From NCBI GenBank assembly GCA_013112725.1, contig JABFFZ010000015.1, positions 1 through 64,000 on the forward strand: a DNA stretch of 64,000 nt, written 5' to 3'. The stretch is from Chloroflexota bacterium. GTDB lineage: Bacteria > Chloroflexota > Anaerolineae > Promineifilales > Promineifilaceae. Of this stretch, positions 9,116-17,439 are shown piece by piece. The notes under the pieces are model-generated. The model had not been told where the DNA came from. It saw only the letters and a list, made by a program, of their open reading frames with translations, and searched no databases. Within the stretch, counting starts at the first letter, position 1, and the number at the start of each line of letters is the position of its first letter. The position numbers and the translations under genes were made by a program.

Positions 9116-10189
9116 TTAGTTGTTCGCATTCAGCCAGTTGAACTTGGCCAGATTCAGGGCGTCATCGCTGGCGGGGAAGTAACCGACATCCACCACTTCT
9201 TCGTTGACAAAGGTGAGGTAGAAGTTAATGAAAGCGGCGACCTGCGGTTTGGCGGCCATGATGCTGGCGTCGGAGTAGATGAACAACGGCCGTGCCAATG
9301 GATAAGTTCCATCTTCCACATGCGCAGCCGTCGCTTCCACACCTTCAATCGGTACCAGTTTCAGTCTATCGGCATTCTCTTGAAAGTAAGCGTAGCCAAA
9401 GTAACCGATGGCGTTGACGTCGCCTTCCACGCCCTGCACCAGTACATTGTCATCCTCAGACAGTTGCAGGTTGGCGGCAGAGAGGATGGGTTCTTCGTCT
9501 TCATCAAAGACCTCTTCCACGAAGTAGTCAAAGGTGCCACTATCGGTGCCGGGGCTGAAGCGGATGATGGGGGTAGCCGGCCAGCCTTCGCGTACCTCAG
9601 CCCAGGTGGCGGCGGTGGAGAAAGCCAGCGCCAGTTCTTCCAGGGTCAAAGTGTCTACGAAGTCATTGGCGGGGTTGATGACCACCGCCAGGGCATCGGT
9701 ACCCACACGGAACTCAATCGGTTCACGGCCGATAGCGCGGCAGGATTCCACCTCGCTGTCGCGGATGGGGCGACTGGCGTTGGCAATGTCGCTCTCGCCG
9801 GCCACACAGAATCGCTCCAGACCAGCGCCAGAGCCGATGGAATCTACGGTGATGTTGCCACCGTACCCTTCCTGGCGGAAGCGTTCGGCCATACGCTCGG
9901 TCAGTGGGAAGACGGTGGAACTGCCGGCGGTGATGATGTCGCCTTTAACCGCCAGCGGGTCTACGGCGGGCAGCGCCATCACCTGCACCTGCTCGGTTAT
10001 AGTCTCTACTACCGTGACCGTTTCCACGTTAGTTTCGGTGACGGTTTCTACCACCGTTTGCACACGGGTCACTTCCAACGTTACCGTTTCCGTGATCACC
10101 TGTGGTTCGGCGCTGCCGCTGCCGGAACAGGCTGCCAGAGCGGCGGCAGCAATCAACAATACAAAAATGAAAAGTTTGTTACGCATCAT
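9116..10189 (-). CDS. pstS: phosphate-binding lipoprotein PstS
   Basis: The 357-residue product has a lipoprotein signal with lipobox LAAC (C21) and a Val/Thr-rich spacer. The PBP-II phosphate-binding fold follows: TAGSSTVFPLTERM, ANASRPI, FRVGTDALAVVIN, GTDSGTFDYF, then AIGYFGYAYFQENADRLKLV and YPLARPLFIYS. It captures phosphate outside the membrane for PstCAB. It is the first gene of the leftward operon and its leader holds a hairpin at 10229-10266. It is the closest visible relative of the permuted domain in the PstA encoded at 5514. Confidence 0.95.
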   Translation of the reverse strand: MMRNKLFIFVLLIAAAALAACSGSGSAEPQVITETVTLEVTRVQTVVETVTETNVETVTVVETITEQVQVMALPAVDPLAVKGDIITAGSSTVFPLTERMAERFRQEGYGGNITVDSIGSGAGLERFCVAGESDIANASRPIRDSEVESCRAIGREPIEFRVGTDALAVVINPANDFVDTLTLEELALAFSTAATWAEVREGWPATPIIRFSPGTDSGTFDYFVEEVFDEDEEPILSAANLQLSEDDNVLVQGVEGDVNAIGYFGYAYFQENADRLKLVPIEGVEATAAHVEDGTYPLARPLFIYSDASIMAAKPQVAAFINFYLTFVNEEVVDVGYFPASDDALNLAKFNWLNANN

Positions 10190-10228
10190 TCTTCTCCTGC
10201 GTGAATTGGGATTGTGGCAAAAGGCAAT

Positions 10229-10266
10229 ATAGACCCTAAGGTTTTTCCGAAACCCTTAGGGTCTAT
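10229..10266. repeat. leader hairpin upstream of pstS
   Basis: ATAGACCCTAAGG and CCTTAGGGTCTAT form a 13-bp perfect stem with a 12-base loop, about 40 nt upstream of the pstS start codon. It would be in the mRNA leader if the promoter lies near the GTTAAC array. Confidence 0.65.
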
Positions 10267-10339
10267 GGCACACTCTTTCGCCTTTTAAGATACTGCATAG
10301 GAGTGTATCCCCGGTCAGTTAAAATTTTGCGACTGATTG

Positions 10340-10427
10340 GTTAACGTCTGGTCATGGCTTTGTTAAGGTAGGTTATCAAATCGTTAACAACATGTTAACA
10401 AATCCGGTCTGTTAACTTTTTGTTAAA
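10340..10427. promoter_or_regulatory. putative Pho box array between divergent pst operons
   Basis: Seven GTTAAC-like hexamers start at 10340, 10362, 10372, 10383, 10394, 10411 and 10422. Several are spaced 10-11 nt apart, one helical turn. Direct repeats of TTAACA-like words with this spacing are the known form of PhoP/PhoB binding sites in other bacteria. The array sits between two divergent phosphate operons, and phoB-phoR lie a few kb away. Regulation of both operons from here is inferred. Confidence 0.65.
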
Positions 10428-10476
10428 GTGAGTAAAATCCAGCCCCGGAAAATCAACATCCAACGGGAAGAGATGG

Positions 10477-11439
10477 ATGCAAAAAAAGCATAGTCCTATA
10501 CAGTCATACCCAGATTGGCAGAAGCCAACTCACCTTGAAAACCAAACCTGGCAAGCAGTCAAAATCATCTTCATTTTACTGCTTGCTTTTTTGTTGTTAG
10601 GAGGGTGCAACGGCCGTGCCGCCACCACCTTAACTACCCCCTCAACCTCCCGCGCTATTCAAAACAAAGGCTCCGACACCATGGTCAATATCGCCCTGGC
10701 CTGGGCCGAGGCGTACCGGGAGGTAGACCCCTCGGTGAGCATTGCCGTTACCGGCGGCGGCTCCGGCACCGGCATCGCCGCCCTGATCAACGGCACGGTA
10801 GATATGGCCAACGCTTCCCGCGCCATGAAGGAGTCAGAGTTGGAGGAGGCGCGTGCCAACGGCATTGAGCCGGTGGAGCATGTGGTGGCCATTGACGCCC
10901 TGGCCGTCATCGTCCACCCCGATAACCCGGTGAGTGCGCTTACCATCCCCCAACTGTCGGCCATTTACACCGGGCGCATCACCAATTGGCAGGAGGTGGG
11001 CGGCCGTGATGCGCCCATTGTTTTGCTATCGCGGGAGACGAATTCGGGGACGCACGTTTACTTTCTGGAAGAGGTGGTGCGGCAGGGTGACAGCAAGAGC
11101 AAGGAGATTTTTGCGCCGCAAACGATGCTCATGCCTTCTTCGGTGGGCATTACCAGCGAACTGCGCCGCAATCCCAACGCTATTGGTTATGATGGCCTGG
11201 GGTATGTGGACCCGGCGCATGAAAAGGTGGTGGCGGTGGCCGAAGATGAAAACAGCCCCTTTATTTACCCTACGTTGGAAGCAGCGTCTTCGGGAGAGTA
11301 TCCCCTGGCGCGTGACCTGTATCTGTACACCGCCGGCGAGCCGCAAGGCGTGATCGCCGAATACTTGCATTGGATTTTAGGGCCGGCGGGGCAGCAAATT
11401 GTGGCGAACCTGGGGTTTGTGCCTTTACCCGGAGATTGA
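10477..11439 (+). CDS. pstS: second phosphate-binding lipoprotein, PstS type
   Basis: The 320-residue product has an unusually long polar N-terminus before the hydrophobic segment and lipobox LLLGGC (C44). The PBP-II domain has NKGSDTMVNIALAWAEAY, TGGGSGTGIAAL, NASRAMKESE, IDALAVIVH and SRETNSGTHVYF, typical of the shorter PstS branch. It is clearly different from the PstS encoded at 9116. It starts the rightward pst operon, with the GTTAAC array upstream. No other in-frame ATG near the signal sequence suggests a shorter start. Confidence 0.92.
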   Translation: MQKKHSPIQSYPDWQKPTHLENQTWQAVKIIFILLLAFLLLGGCNGRAATTLTTPSTSRAIQNKGSDTMVNIALAWAEAYREVDPSVSIAVTGGGSGTGIAALINGTVDMANASRAMKESELEEARANGIEPVEHVVAIDALAVIVHPDNPVSALTIPQLSAIYTGRITNWQEVGGRDAPIVLLSRETNSGTHVYFLEEVVRQGDSKSKEIFAPQTMLMPSSVGITSELRRNPNAIGYDGLGYVDPAHEKVVAVAEDENSPFIYPTLEAASSGEYPLARDLYLYTAGEPQGVIAEYLHWILGPAGQQIVANLGFVPLPGD

Positions 11440-11460
11440 CTCATTCAGACCTGACGCTCA

Positions 11461-11511
11461 GGCCGGTCTTCAGACCGAGCCAGGCAAGGCGGCACGGTCT
11501 GGAGACCGGCC
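11461..11511. repeat. inverted repeat between pstS and pstC
   Basis: GGCCGGTCTTCAGACCG and CGGTCTGGAGACCGGCC pair over 17 bp with one wobble, around a loop holding GCCAGGCA. GCCAGGCA is also found in the hairpins near 3841, 22546 and 36598. Confidence 0.7.
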
Positions 11512-11529
11512 GCAGCCAGAGATTGACAT

Positions 11530-12477
11530 ATGGCAACATACGAAGAAATAGAACAAACCAGAGAGGACACGGCCGTATCCCCCACACCACGACGACGCAA
11601 CGGCCGTGAGCTGATCATCGAGGGGCTGATTTTGGCCTCTGGCGTGTCGGTGATTATCATTATCACCCTCATTTTCCTCTTCCTGCTGAAAGAGGGGCTG
11701 CCCGCCTTTACCTCGCAGCCGATCAGCACCTTTTGGGGCCGCCGCTGGTATCCCATTGAGGAGACGTATGGGCTACTGCCCCTGCTGGCGGGGTCGCTGC
11801 TGGTGACGGTGGGGGCGGTGGTGATTGCCGTGCCGTTGGGCTTGACCACGGCCGTGTACCTGGGTGAGTTTGCCCCGGACTGGCTGCGCGAAATTCTGAA
11901 ACCGCTGATTGAAGTGCTGGCCGGTATCCCTTCCATTGTGCTGGGCTTTTTGGGCTGGGTGGCGCTGGCCCCCCTCATTCAGAACATGGGCGCCCCCACC
12001 GGCCTCACCGCTTTTACCGGCTCGCTCATCCTGGCTTATATGGCGTTGCCCACCATCATCAGCATCACCGAAGATGCCCTGTATGCTGTACCCAAAGAGT
12101 ACCGCGATGGCTCGCTGGCCATTGGCGCCACCCATTGGCAGACGGTGTGGCGGGTGGTGCTGCCTGCCGCTCGCTCCGGCATTGTCATCGCCATTATGTT
12201 GGGCGTGGGGCGGGCCATTGGCGAGACAATGGCGGTGATGCTGGTGACGGGCAACGCGGCCAATATCCCCGAACTCGGCCTGGGCATGATGTTCCAACCC
12301 ATCCGCACCATGACGGCCACCATTGCCGCCGAAATGGGCGAGGTGGCCCAGGGCAGCACCCATTACAGCGTCTTGTTTGCCATCGGCATTGTGCTGTTCA
12401 TCATCACTTTTTTGGTGAATTCATTGGCCACGCGGCTAATAGGCGGTCGGCCCAAGCAGCGGGGGGCGCAGTTATGA
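11530..12477 (+). CDS. pstC: phosphate ABC transporter permease PstC, second set
   Basis: The 315-residue product has normal PstC length. It starts with a charged N-terminus, TM1 (about 32-56), a short external loop, and the permease core with YLGEFAPDWLREI, EVLAGIPSIVLGFLGW and GVGRAIGETMAVMLVTGN. The stop overlaps the next start (ATGA at 12474). It pairs with the PstA encoded directly downstream. Confidence 0.94.
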   Translation: MATYEEIEQTREDTAVSPTPRRRNGRELIIEGLILASGVSVIIIITLIFLFLLKEGLPAFTSQPISTFWGRRWYPIEETYGLLPLLAGSLLVTVGAVVIAVPLGLTTAVYLGEFAPDWLREILKPLIEVLAGIPSIVLGFLGWVALAPLIQNMGAPTGLTAFTGSLILAYMALPTIISITEDALYAVPKEYRDGSLAIGATHWQTVWRVVLPAARSGIVIAIMLGVGRAIGETMAVMLVTGNAANIPELGLGMMFQPIRTMTATIAAEMGEVAQGSTHYSVLFAIGIVLFIITFLVNSLATRLIGGRPKQRGAQL

Positions 12478-13328
12478 GAGTGCTGAGTCGCCAACAAACG
12501 CAAAAGGTGGCAACGTTTCTGATCACCACCGTAGCCACGCTGGTGGTCATCCCGGTCTTGCTCATCATCCTGATGATTTTTTACAACGGCATGTCGGCTA
12601 TTAGTTGGGAATTTTTGACGCAACCGCCGCGTAATGGCATGACAGAGGGGGGCATTATGCCCGCCATTTTGGGCACGATTTTGCTGACGTTGGGCACGGC
12701 CGTTGCCGCCATCCCCCTTGGCATTGGCGCGGCCATTTACCTGGCCGAATACGCCGGCGATAACGCCCTCACCCGCACCATTCGCCTGGCGATTGTGAAT
12801 CTGGCGGGTATCCCTTCCATTGTTTATGGTTTGTTTGGGCTGGGCATGTTTGTCCTCTTTTTCCAGTTTGGCACCTCCATCCTGGCCGGGTCATTGACGT
12901 TGGGGTTGATGACGTTGCCTATCGTCATCAGCACGGCCGAAGAGGCCATCCTGTCGGTGCCGCAGGCGTTCCGCACCGTCAGCTACAGCGTGGGCGCCAC
13001 CCGCTGGCAGACCATTCGCCACCAGGTGTTGCCTAATGCCATGCCCGGCATCATCACCGGCATTATCCTCGGCCTCAGCCGCGCCATTGGCGAAACGGCG
13101 CCCATCTTGTTCACGGTTGCCGCTTTTTACCTGCCCAATTTGCCCACCTCTGTCTTTGACCAGACGATGGCCCTGCCGTATCACCTGTATGTCATTTCTA
13201 CGCAGGTGCCGGGTATGCCCCTGCAGGTGCAGTATGGCACGGCGTTGGTGCTGCTGCTGTTTACGCTTTCGCTCACCTTTGTAGCCACCATGATCCGCAG
13301 CGCCATGCGGCGGCGGAGAGAGTGGTGA
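12474..13328 (+). CDS. pstA: phosphate ABC transporter permease PstA, second set
   Basis: The start at 12474 overlaps the pstC stop by four bases. The 284-residue product has ordinary PstA length and lacks the PstS-like insert of the PstA encoded at 5514. Permease motifs include YLAEYAGDN, NLAGIPSIVYGLFGLG and LSRAIGETAPILF. It would sit over the two PstB-like ATPases encoded downstream. Confidence 0.94.
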   Translation: MRVLSRQQTQKVATFLITTVATLVVIPVLLIILMIFYNGMSAISWEFLTQPPRNGMTEGGIMPAILGTILLTLGTAVAAIPLGIGAAIYLAEYAGDNALTRTIRLAIVNLAGIPSIVYGLFGLGMFVLFFQFGTSILAGSLTLGLMTLPIVISTAEEAILSVPQAFRTVSYSVGATRWQTIRHQVLPNAMPGIITGIILGLSRAIGETAPILFTVAAFYLPNLPTSVFDQTMALPYHLYVISTQVPGMPLQVQYGTALVLLLFTLSLTFVATMIRSAMRRRREW

Positions 13329-13333
13329 TCGGC

Positions 13334-13385
13334 GTGATGCGTGATGCGTGAAATCTTTCTGGTCACACGTCACGCATCACGCATC
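13334..13385. repeat. iterated-word hairpin (GTGATGCGT family)
   Basis: GTGATGCGTGATGCGTGA on the left and TCACGCATCACGCATC on the right form a long stem between pstA and the first PstB-like gene. Related copies are at 16604, 38508, 41819 and 55616. Confidence 0.8.
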
Positions 13386-13400
13386 GTATCTTACCGTTTT

Positions 13401-14159
13401 ATGGTTCCTAAACTTTCTATCCAAAACGTTTCGTTTGATTATGGTGATGGGGCGACGGCGCTGCGGAATATCAGCCTGGATATAATGCCCCATGAGCTTT
13501 TTGTGCTGTTTGGGCCGTCGCGCAGCGGCAAGTCTACGCTGTTGCGGCTGCTCAACCGGTTGTCGGATTTGCTGCCGGTGGGTCAGATGCACGGCCGTAT
13601 CCTCTTTGATGGGCAGGATATTTTTGCGCGGGGCACAGATGTGTTTGACCTGCGGCGGCGCATCGGCATGGTCTTTGCCACGCCTACCCCCCTGCCCGGC
13701 AGCATCTATGAAAACCTGACCTATGGCCTGAAAATGGCCGGTATCAAAGACCGCCGCGTGTTGGATGAACGGGTGGCCCGTTCCTTGCAGCAGGCGGCGC
13801 TGTGGGAGGAGGTGAAAGACCGTCTGGCCGATTCCGCCTTTGCTCTCTCCGGCGGCCAAAAACAGCGGCTTTGCCTGGCGCGCAGCCTGGCGCTGGAGCC
13901 GGAAATTGTGCTGCTGGACAATCCCACCTCTGGCCTTGACCCCATTTCCACCTCCATTGTGGAAGAGTCGCTGTATGAACTCAAACAGCAATACACCATT
14001 GTCATGGTGCCCCACAGTATGCAGCAGGCGGCGCGGGTGGCCGACCGGGCCGCCTTTATGCTGGACGGCGAAATTGTGGAGGTTGGCGCCCAGAAGGACC
14101 TGTTTGTCTATCCCCAAGACAAACGTACTGAGGATTATGTGTCGGGGCGGTTTGGGTAA
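13401..14159 (+). CDS. PstB-like ATPase with degenerate ATP site (no catalytic Glu)
   Basis: The 252-residue product aligns over its full length with PstB. The signature is canonical (LSGGQKQRL, 149-153) and the H-loop His is kept (H205). Walker A is altered to GPSRSGKST (38-46). The Q-loop reads VFATPTPLP, with Ala at 93 replacing Gln. Walker B reads VLLDNP, with Asn at 174 in place of the catalytic Glu. In other ABC proteins, loss of this Glu blocks hydrolysis at that site. The next gene has the opposite pattern, so the two products are inferred to form a heterodimer. Start chosen at 13401, after the hairpin. Confidence 0.88.
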   Translation: MVPKLSIQNVSFDYGDGATALRNISLDIMPHELFVLFGPSRSGKSTLLRLLNRLSDLLPVGQMHGRILFDGQDIFARGTDVFDLRRRIGMVFATPTPLPGSIYENLTYGLKMAGIKDRRVLDERVARSLQQAALWEEVKDRLADSAFALSGGQKQRLCLARSLALEPEIVLLDNPTSGLDPISTSIVEESLYELKQQYTIVMVPHSMQQAARVADRAAFMLDGEIVEVGAQKDLFVYPQDKRTEDYVSGRFG

Positions 14160-14162
14160 AAG

Positions 14163-14234
14163 GGGATTAGAGATTGGAGATTAGAGATGGGAGATGGGGT
14201 AATCTCTAATCTCCAGTCTCCAATCTCCAATCTC
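14163..14234. repeat. iterated-word hairpin (GATTGGAGATTAGA family)
   Basis: GGGATTAGAGATTGGAGATT words on the left are mirrored by AATCTCTAATCTCCAGTCTC words on the right. It separates the two PstB-like genes and matches the hairpin between pstB and phoU at 4602. Confidence 0.8.
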
Positions 14235-14241
14235 AGAACTT

Positions 14242-15000
14242 ATGGACAACAAACTCGAAATCCAAAACTTCAGTTTTTATTACGGTCAGTTTCAGGCGCT
14301 CATTAACCTGAATTTGCCGATTCGGCGCAACCAGATCACGGCGTTGATTGGGCCGTCGGGCTGTGGCAAATCTACCTTTTTGCGGGCGTTGAACCGGATG
14401 AATGACACCATTAAGGGGGCGCGGGCTGAGGGGCAAGTGCTGCTGGACGGCAAAAACATTTATGACCCGGATGTGGATGTGGTGCAACTGCGGCAACGGG
14501 TGGGCATGGTGTTCCAACGGCCGAACCCGTTTCCGCAGTCCATTTACAACAACGTGGCCTATGGGCCGCGGGTGTTGGGGTTGGCCGGGGGCAACGGCCG
14601 TCTGGACGAGATCGTGGAGCAAAGTTTACGTGACGCGGCGCTGTGGGAGGATGTGAAAGACCGGCTGGAAGGGCCGGCCCAGGCGCTCAATCCGGGGCAG
14701 CAGCAGCGGTTGTGTATTGCCCGTACCATTGCCGTAAAACCGGAGGTGGTGTTGATGGACGAACCCTGCTCGGCGCTAGACCCGGTGGCTACCCTGAAAA
14801 TTGAAGAACTCATGCAGCAGTTGGCGGCGGATTACACCATTGTCATTGTTACCCACAGCATGGAGCAGGCGGCGCGGGCCTCCCATTGGACGGGGTTTTT
14901 CTGGTTGGGGGAACTGGTGGAATACGGCCGTACCCCCGACCTCTTCACCAACCCGGAAAAAGAACTGACCGAGGCGTATATTACGGGGCGGCAGGGGTAG
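14242..15000 (+). CDS. PstB-like ATPase with degenerate signature motif
   Basis: The 252-residue product has the same length as its neighbour, and motifs fall at almost the same positions. Walker A is canonical (GPSGCGKST, 37-45), as are the Q-loop Gln (Q92), Walker [11 protein letters not shown] with Glu 174, and the H-loop His (H205). The ABC signature, however, reads LNPGQ (149-153) instead of LSGGQ. ATP bound by this subunit would be closed by the neighbour's intact LSGGQ, giving one functional site. The neighbour's nucleotide would face LNPGQ, giving a degenerate site. It is the last gene of the rightward pst set. Confidence 0.88.
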   Translation: MDNKLEIQNFSFYYGQFQALINLNLPIRRNQITALIGPSGCGKSTFLRALNRMNDTIKGARAEGQVLLDGKNIYDPDVDVVQLRQRVGMVFQRPNPFPQSIYNNVAYGPRVLGLAGGNGRLDEIVEQSLRDAALWEDVKDRLEGPAQALNPGQQQRLCIARTIAVKPEVVLMDEPCSALDPVATLKIEELMQQLAADYTIVIVTHSMEQAARASHWTGFFWLGELVEYGRTPDLFTNPEKELTEAYITGRQG

Positions 15001-15054
15001 GGCGTAATCCGTAAACCGTAATCCATAACGTGGCGAAGCCACAACCAAAACTTA

Positions 15055-15116
15055 CCACAGAGGCACAGAGGCGCAGAGATTTTTGGTTTTTCCTCCGTGT
15101 CTCTGTGCCTCTGTGG
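15055..15116. repeat. iterated-word hairpin (CACAGAGGC family)
   Basis: CCACAGAGGCACAGAGGCGC and its inverse TCTCTGTGCCTCTGTGG form a long stem between the convergent pst set and phoR. CGTAATCCGTAA-type words flank it on both sides (15003-15028 and 15163-15208). It probably acts as the bidirectional terminator region (inference). Confidence 0.7.
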
Positions 15117-15184
15117 CTAGATCTTTTTACGCTTTTGGCGCACATTTCGCGCTGGTACGAAGTAAACCGTAATCCGACATCGGT

Positions 15185-16600
15185 TTACGGATTACGATTC
15201 ACGGATAACGGCTCGCGGGAAATGGGCAGCGTAAAGTAAAACGTACTACCTTTCCCTTCGCGGCTGGTGACGCCGATACGGCCGTGATGGGCCTGCACAA
15301 TGTGGCGCGAAATCGCCAGCCCCAGGCCGGTGCCGCCGCCGTTGCGGGTGCGCGCCCGGTCAGATTTGTAAAACCGCTCAAAAATGCGCGGTAAATCTTC
15401 TTCGGTAATGCCCACGCCGGTGTCGGTTACAGAAATTGTCAGTTCGTTAGCGTTTTCTGCTGATAGCCTGGCCTGCACTGTAACGCGCCCCCCCTCAGGC
15501 GTAAATTTCACGGCATTGTGCAGCAAATTGGTGACGACCCGCTGCATACGCTCTTCATCTGCCAGCACCGGCGGCAAATTGGCGGGCACGTCCAGCGCCA
15601 TCTCAATTTCTTTGCGCTGTGCCTGGGGGCGCAGCCGTTCCATGGGGCCGAGCAGGAGGTTGGACACGGCCGTGACCTGAAACCGAAACGGCACTAACCC
15701 CGACTCAATCCGGGAGAGTTCCAGCAGTTCCTCCACCATCTGCGTCAGCACATCCACTTCATTTTCGGCGCGTTGTAAAAAGTGCTGCGCCGCCGGCGGA
15801 TCGTCCAGTGCCCCATCCTGCAGCGTTTCTACCACCGCTTTGAGCGAGGCCAGGGGGGTGCGTAGTTCGTGGGAGATATTGCTGATAAAGTCGCGGCGTA
15901 CCGTTTGCAGCCGTTGAATTTGGGTCAGATCATGCAAAATAACCAGGAAGCGGCGGGCGCCTTCCTCTTCAAAGGGGATCACGGCCGTTTGCAAAAAAAC
16001 GCCCCGGCTCACCTCGACCATTTCCACCTGCTCCTGCCGCGTCTGCTGCGCTTTTTGCCACAATTCAATCAGTTGGTGGTGGCGCACCACTTCGGCAAAG
16101 GAGCGGCCAATCGCTTGCTCCGTCATTGGCTCTAGCAGCCGGGTCGCCGCTGGATTGAGCAGGCGTACCGTGCCGTTCTCGCCGGTAATCAGCACCCCGT
16201 CGGTCATGCTGTCCAGAATCGCGCCGTATTGCTGATTTTCCGCTTGCAAGGCGTGGATTTGTTCGCGCAGCGAGGCCACCATGTCGCTGAAGGCGCGGAT
16301 CATATCCCCTTCATCGTCGCTGGTGTAACCGAGGATACGCGCTTCCAGGTCACCGTGGGTGATGCGCTGCGCCACTTCGGTGATGTGGCGGGTGTAGCGG
16401 TGGGCGGAACGTTCCAATCGCAGCGCCAGGAGATAGGTGATGACGGCCGTGATCGCCATTGCCGCCAACAGATTGCGCCAGACACAGCCTGCCCCACCCA
16501 GGCACGTGGGCTGCGTCAGCAATATGCCCAAAACGAGCAAAACGAAGGCAAAAAAGAGAAAAAAGGGAATGGCGATGCGCCAGCGGATTTTGGAGAACAT
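15185..16600 (-). CDS. phoR: phosphate regulon sensor histidine kinase PhoR
   Basis: The 471-residue product has TM1 (about 10-28), a very short external loop with two Cys, and TM2 (about 44-60). HAMP (62-115) and PAS (about 120-230) domains follow, then HisKA with NISHELRTPL (phospho-acceptor H244). The HATPase domain has N, G1 and G2 boxes (LLHNAVKFTPEGG, DTGVGI, GTGLGLAI). It is transcribed after phoB. The tiny sensor loop fits a kinase that senses phosphate through Pst/PhoU. Its last residues, SVNRNP and the stop, come from the CGTAATCC repeat, so the C-terminus is repeat-derived. Confidence 0.9.
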   Translation of the reverse strand: MFSKIRWRIAIPFFLFFAFVLLVLGILLTQPTCLGGAGCVWRNLLAAMAITAVITYLLALRLERSAHRYTRHITEVAQRITHGDLEARILGYTSDDEGDMIRAFSDMVASLREQIHALQAENQQYGAILDSMTDGVLITGENGTVRLLNPAATRLLEPMTEQAIGRSFAEVVRHHQLIELWQKAQQTRQEQVEMVEVSRGVFLQTAVIPFEEEGARRFLVILHDLTQIQRLQTVRRDFISNISHELRTPLASLKAVVETLQDGALDDPPAAQHFLQRAENEVDVLTQMVEELLELSRIESGLVPFRFQVTAVSNLLLGPMERLRPQAQRKEIEMALDVPANLPPVLADEERMQRVVTNLLHNAVKFTPEGGRVTVQARLSAENANELTISVTDTGVGITEEDLPRIFERFYKSDRARTRNGGGTGLGLAISRHIVQAHHGRIGVTSREGKGSTFYFTLPISREPLSVNRNP

Positions 16601-16603
16601 GCT

Positions 16604-16672
16604 TTATGATGCGTGATGCGTGATGCGTGACCCGTGAGCCGTAATCCGACTTCGGGTTACGGATTACGGTTA
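16604..16672. repeat. iterated-word repeats between phoB and phoR
   Basis: ATGCGTGATGCGTGATGCGT units lead into GTAATCCG words and their inverse, CGGGTTACGGATTACGG. Two word families are joined in one intergenic gap. Confidence 0.75.
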
Positions 16673-16677
16673 CGAAA

Positions 16678-17406
16678 CTACCCGTCAAACCGGTAGCCAA
16701 TGCCGCGCACGGTAACGATGCGGCGGGCGTTGGCCGGGTCGGCTTCAATCTTTTCGCGCAGCCAGCGCACATGTACGTCCACCGTGCGACTGTTGCCGTC
16801 ATACGTCCAGCCCCACACACGCTCCAGGATCAGATCACGGGAGAGGGCAATGCCCTGGTGCCGCGCCAGAAAGAGCAGCAGGTCATACTCTTTGGGTTTG
16901 AGCCGCACAATGACATCGTTCAGGCGCACTTCGCGCCGGTTTTGGTCAATGACCAGAGAATCGAAGGCGAGTACGGCGTCTGGGCCGGTGGGCACGGCCG
17001 TGGCCATCCCCCCCGGCTCGTGGCTCAACTCTTCTCGAATGAGTTCCACCCGGCGCAGCAGCGCCTTCACTCGCGCCAGCAGTTCGCGCATACTGAACGG
17101 CTTGGTCAGGTAATCGTCCGCGCCCATTTCCAGCCCCACCACCTTATCCACTTCTTCCGATTTGGCGGTGAGCATGAGAATGGGGGTGCTGAACTCTTTG
17201 CGCAAGATGCGGCACACCTCAAACCCATCCAGCCCCGGCAGCATCACGTCCAAAATAACCAGGTCTGGCTTTTGGGTGCGGGCCAGGGTGACGGCGGTAC
17301 GGCCGTTTTCCGTCGTGATCACCTTATACCCCTGGCGCTGTAAGTTATACTCCAGCGTTTCCAGCAGCGTCTTGTCATCTTCCACTACGAATATCTTGAT
17401 GCTCAT
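16678..17406 (-). CDS. phoB: OmpR-family response regulator, PhoB/PhoP type
   Basis: The 242-residue product has a receiver domain with acidic pair E9/D10/D11, phospho-acceptor D53 ([10 protein letters not shown]) and K102 (YLTKPF). A linker of about 30 residues is followed by a winged-helix domain (about 145-242) with [25 protein letters not shown] and VRGIGYRF. It would bind direct repeats such as the GTTAAC array at 10340-10427. It is encoded immediately upstream of phoR. Confidence 0.92.
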   Translation of the reverse strand: MSIKIFVVEDDKTLLETLEYNLQRQGYKVITTENGRTAVTLARTQKPDLVILDVMLPGLDGFEVCRILRKEFSTPILMLTAKSEEVDKVVGLEMGADDYLTKPFSMRELLARVKALLRRVELIREELSHEPGGMATAVPTGPDAVLAFDSLVIDQNRREVRLNDVIVRLKPKEYDLLLFLARHQGIALSRDLILERVWGWTYDGNSRTVDVHVRWLREKIEADPANARRIVTVRGIGYRFDG

Positions 17407-17439
17407 ATCTGTCGTTTGTAACGCTGAACGCCATTCTCG

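Noticed and set aside
13377..14117. 246-residue frame antisense to the first PstB-like gene
   Set aside because: It is a shadow of the real gene, whose full-length PstB alignment is unambiguous.
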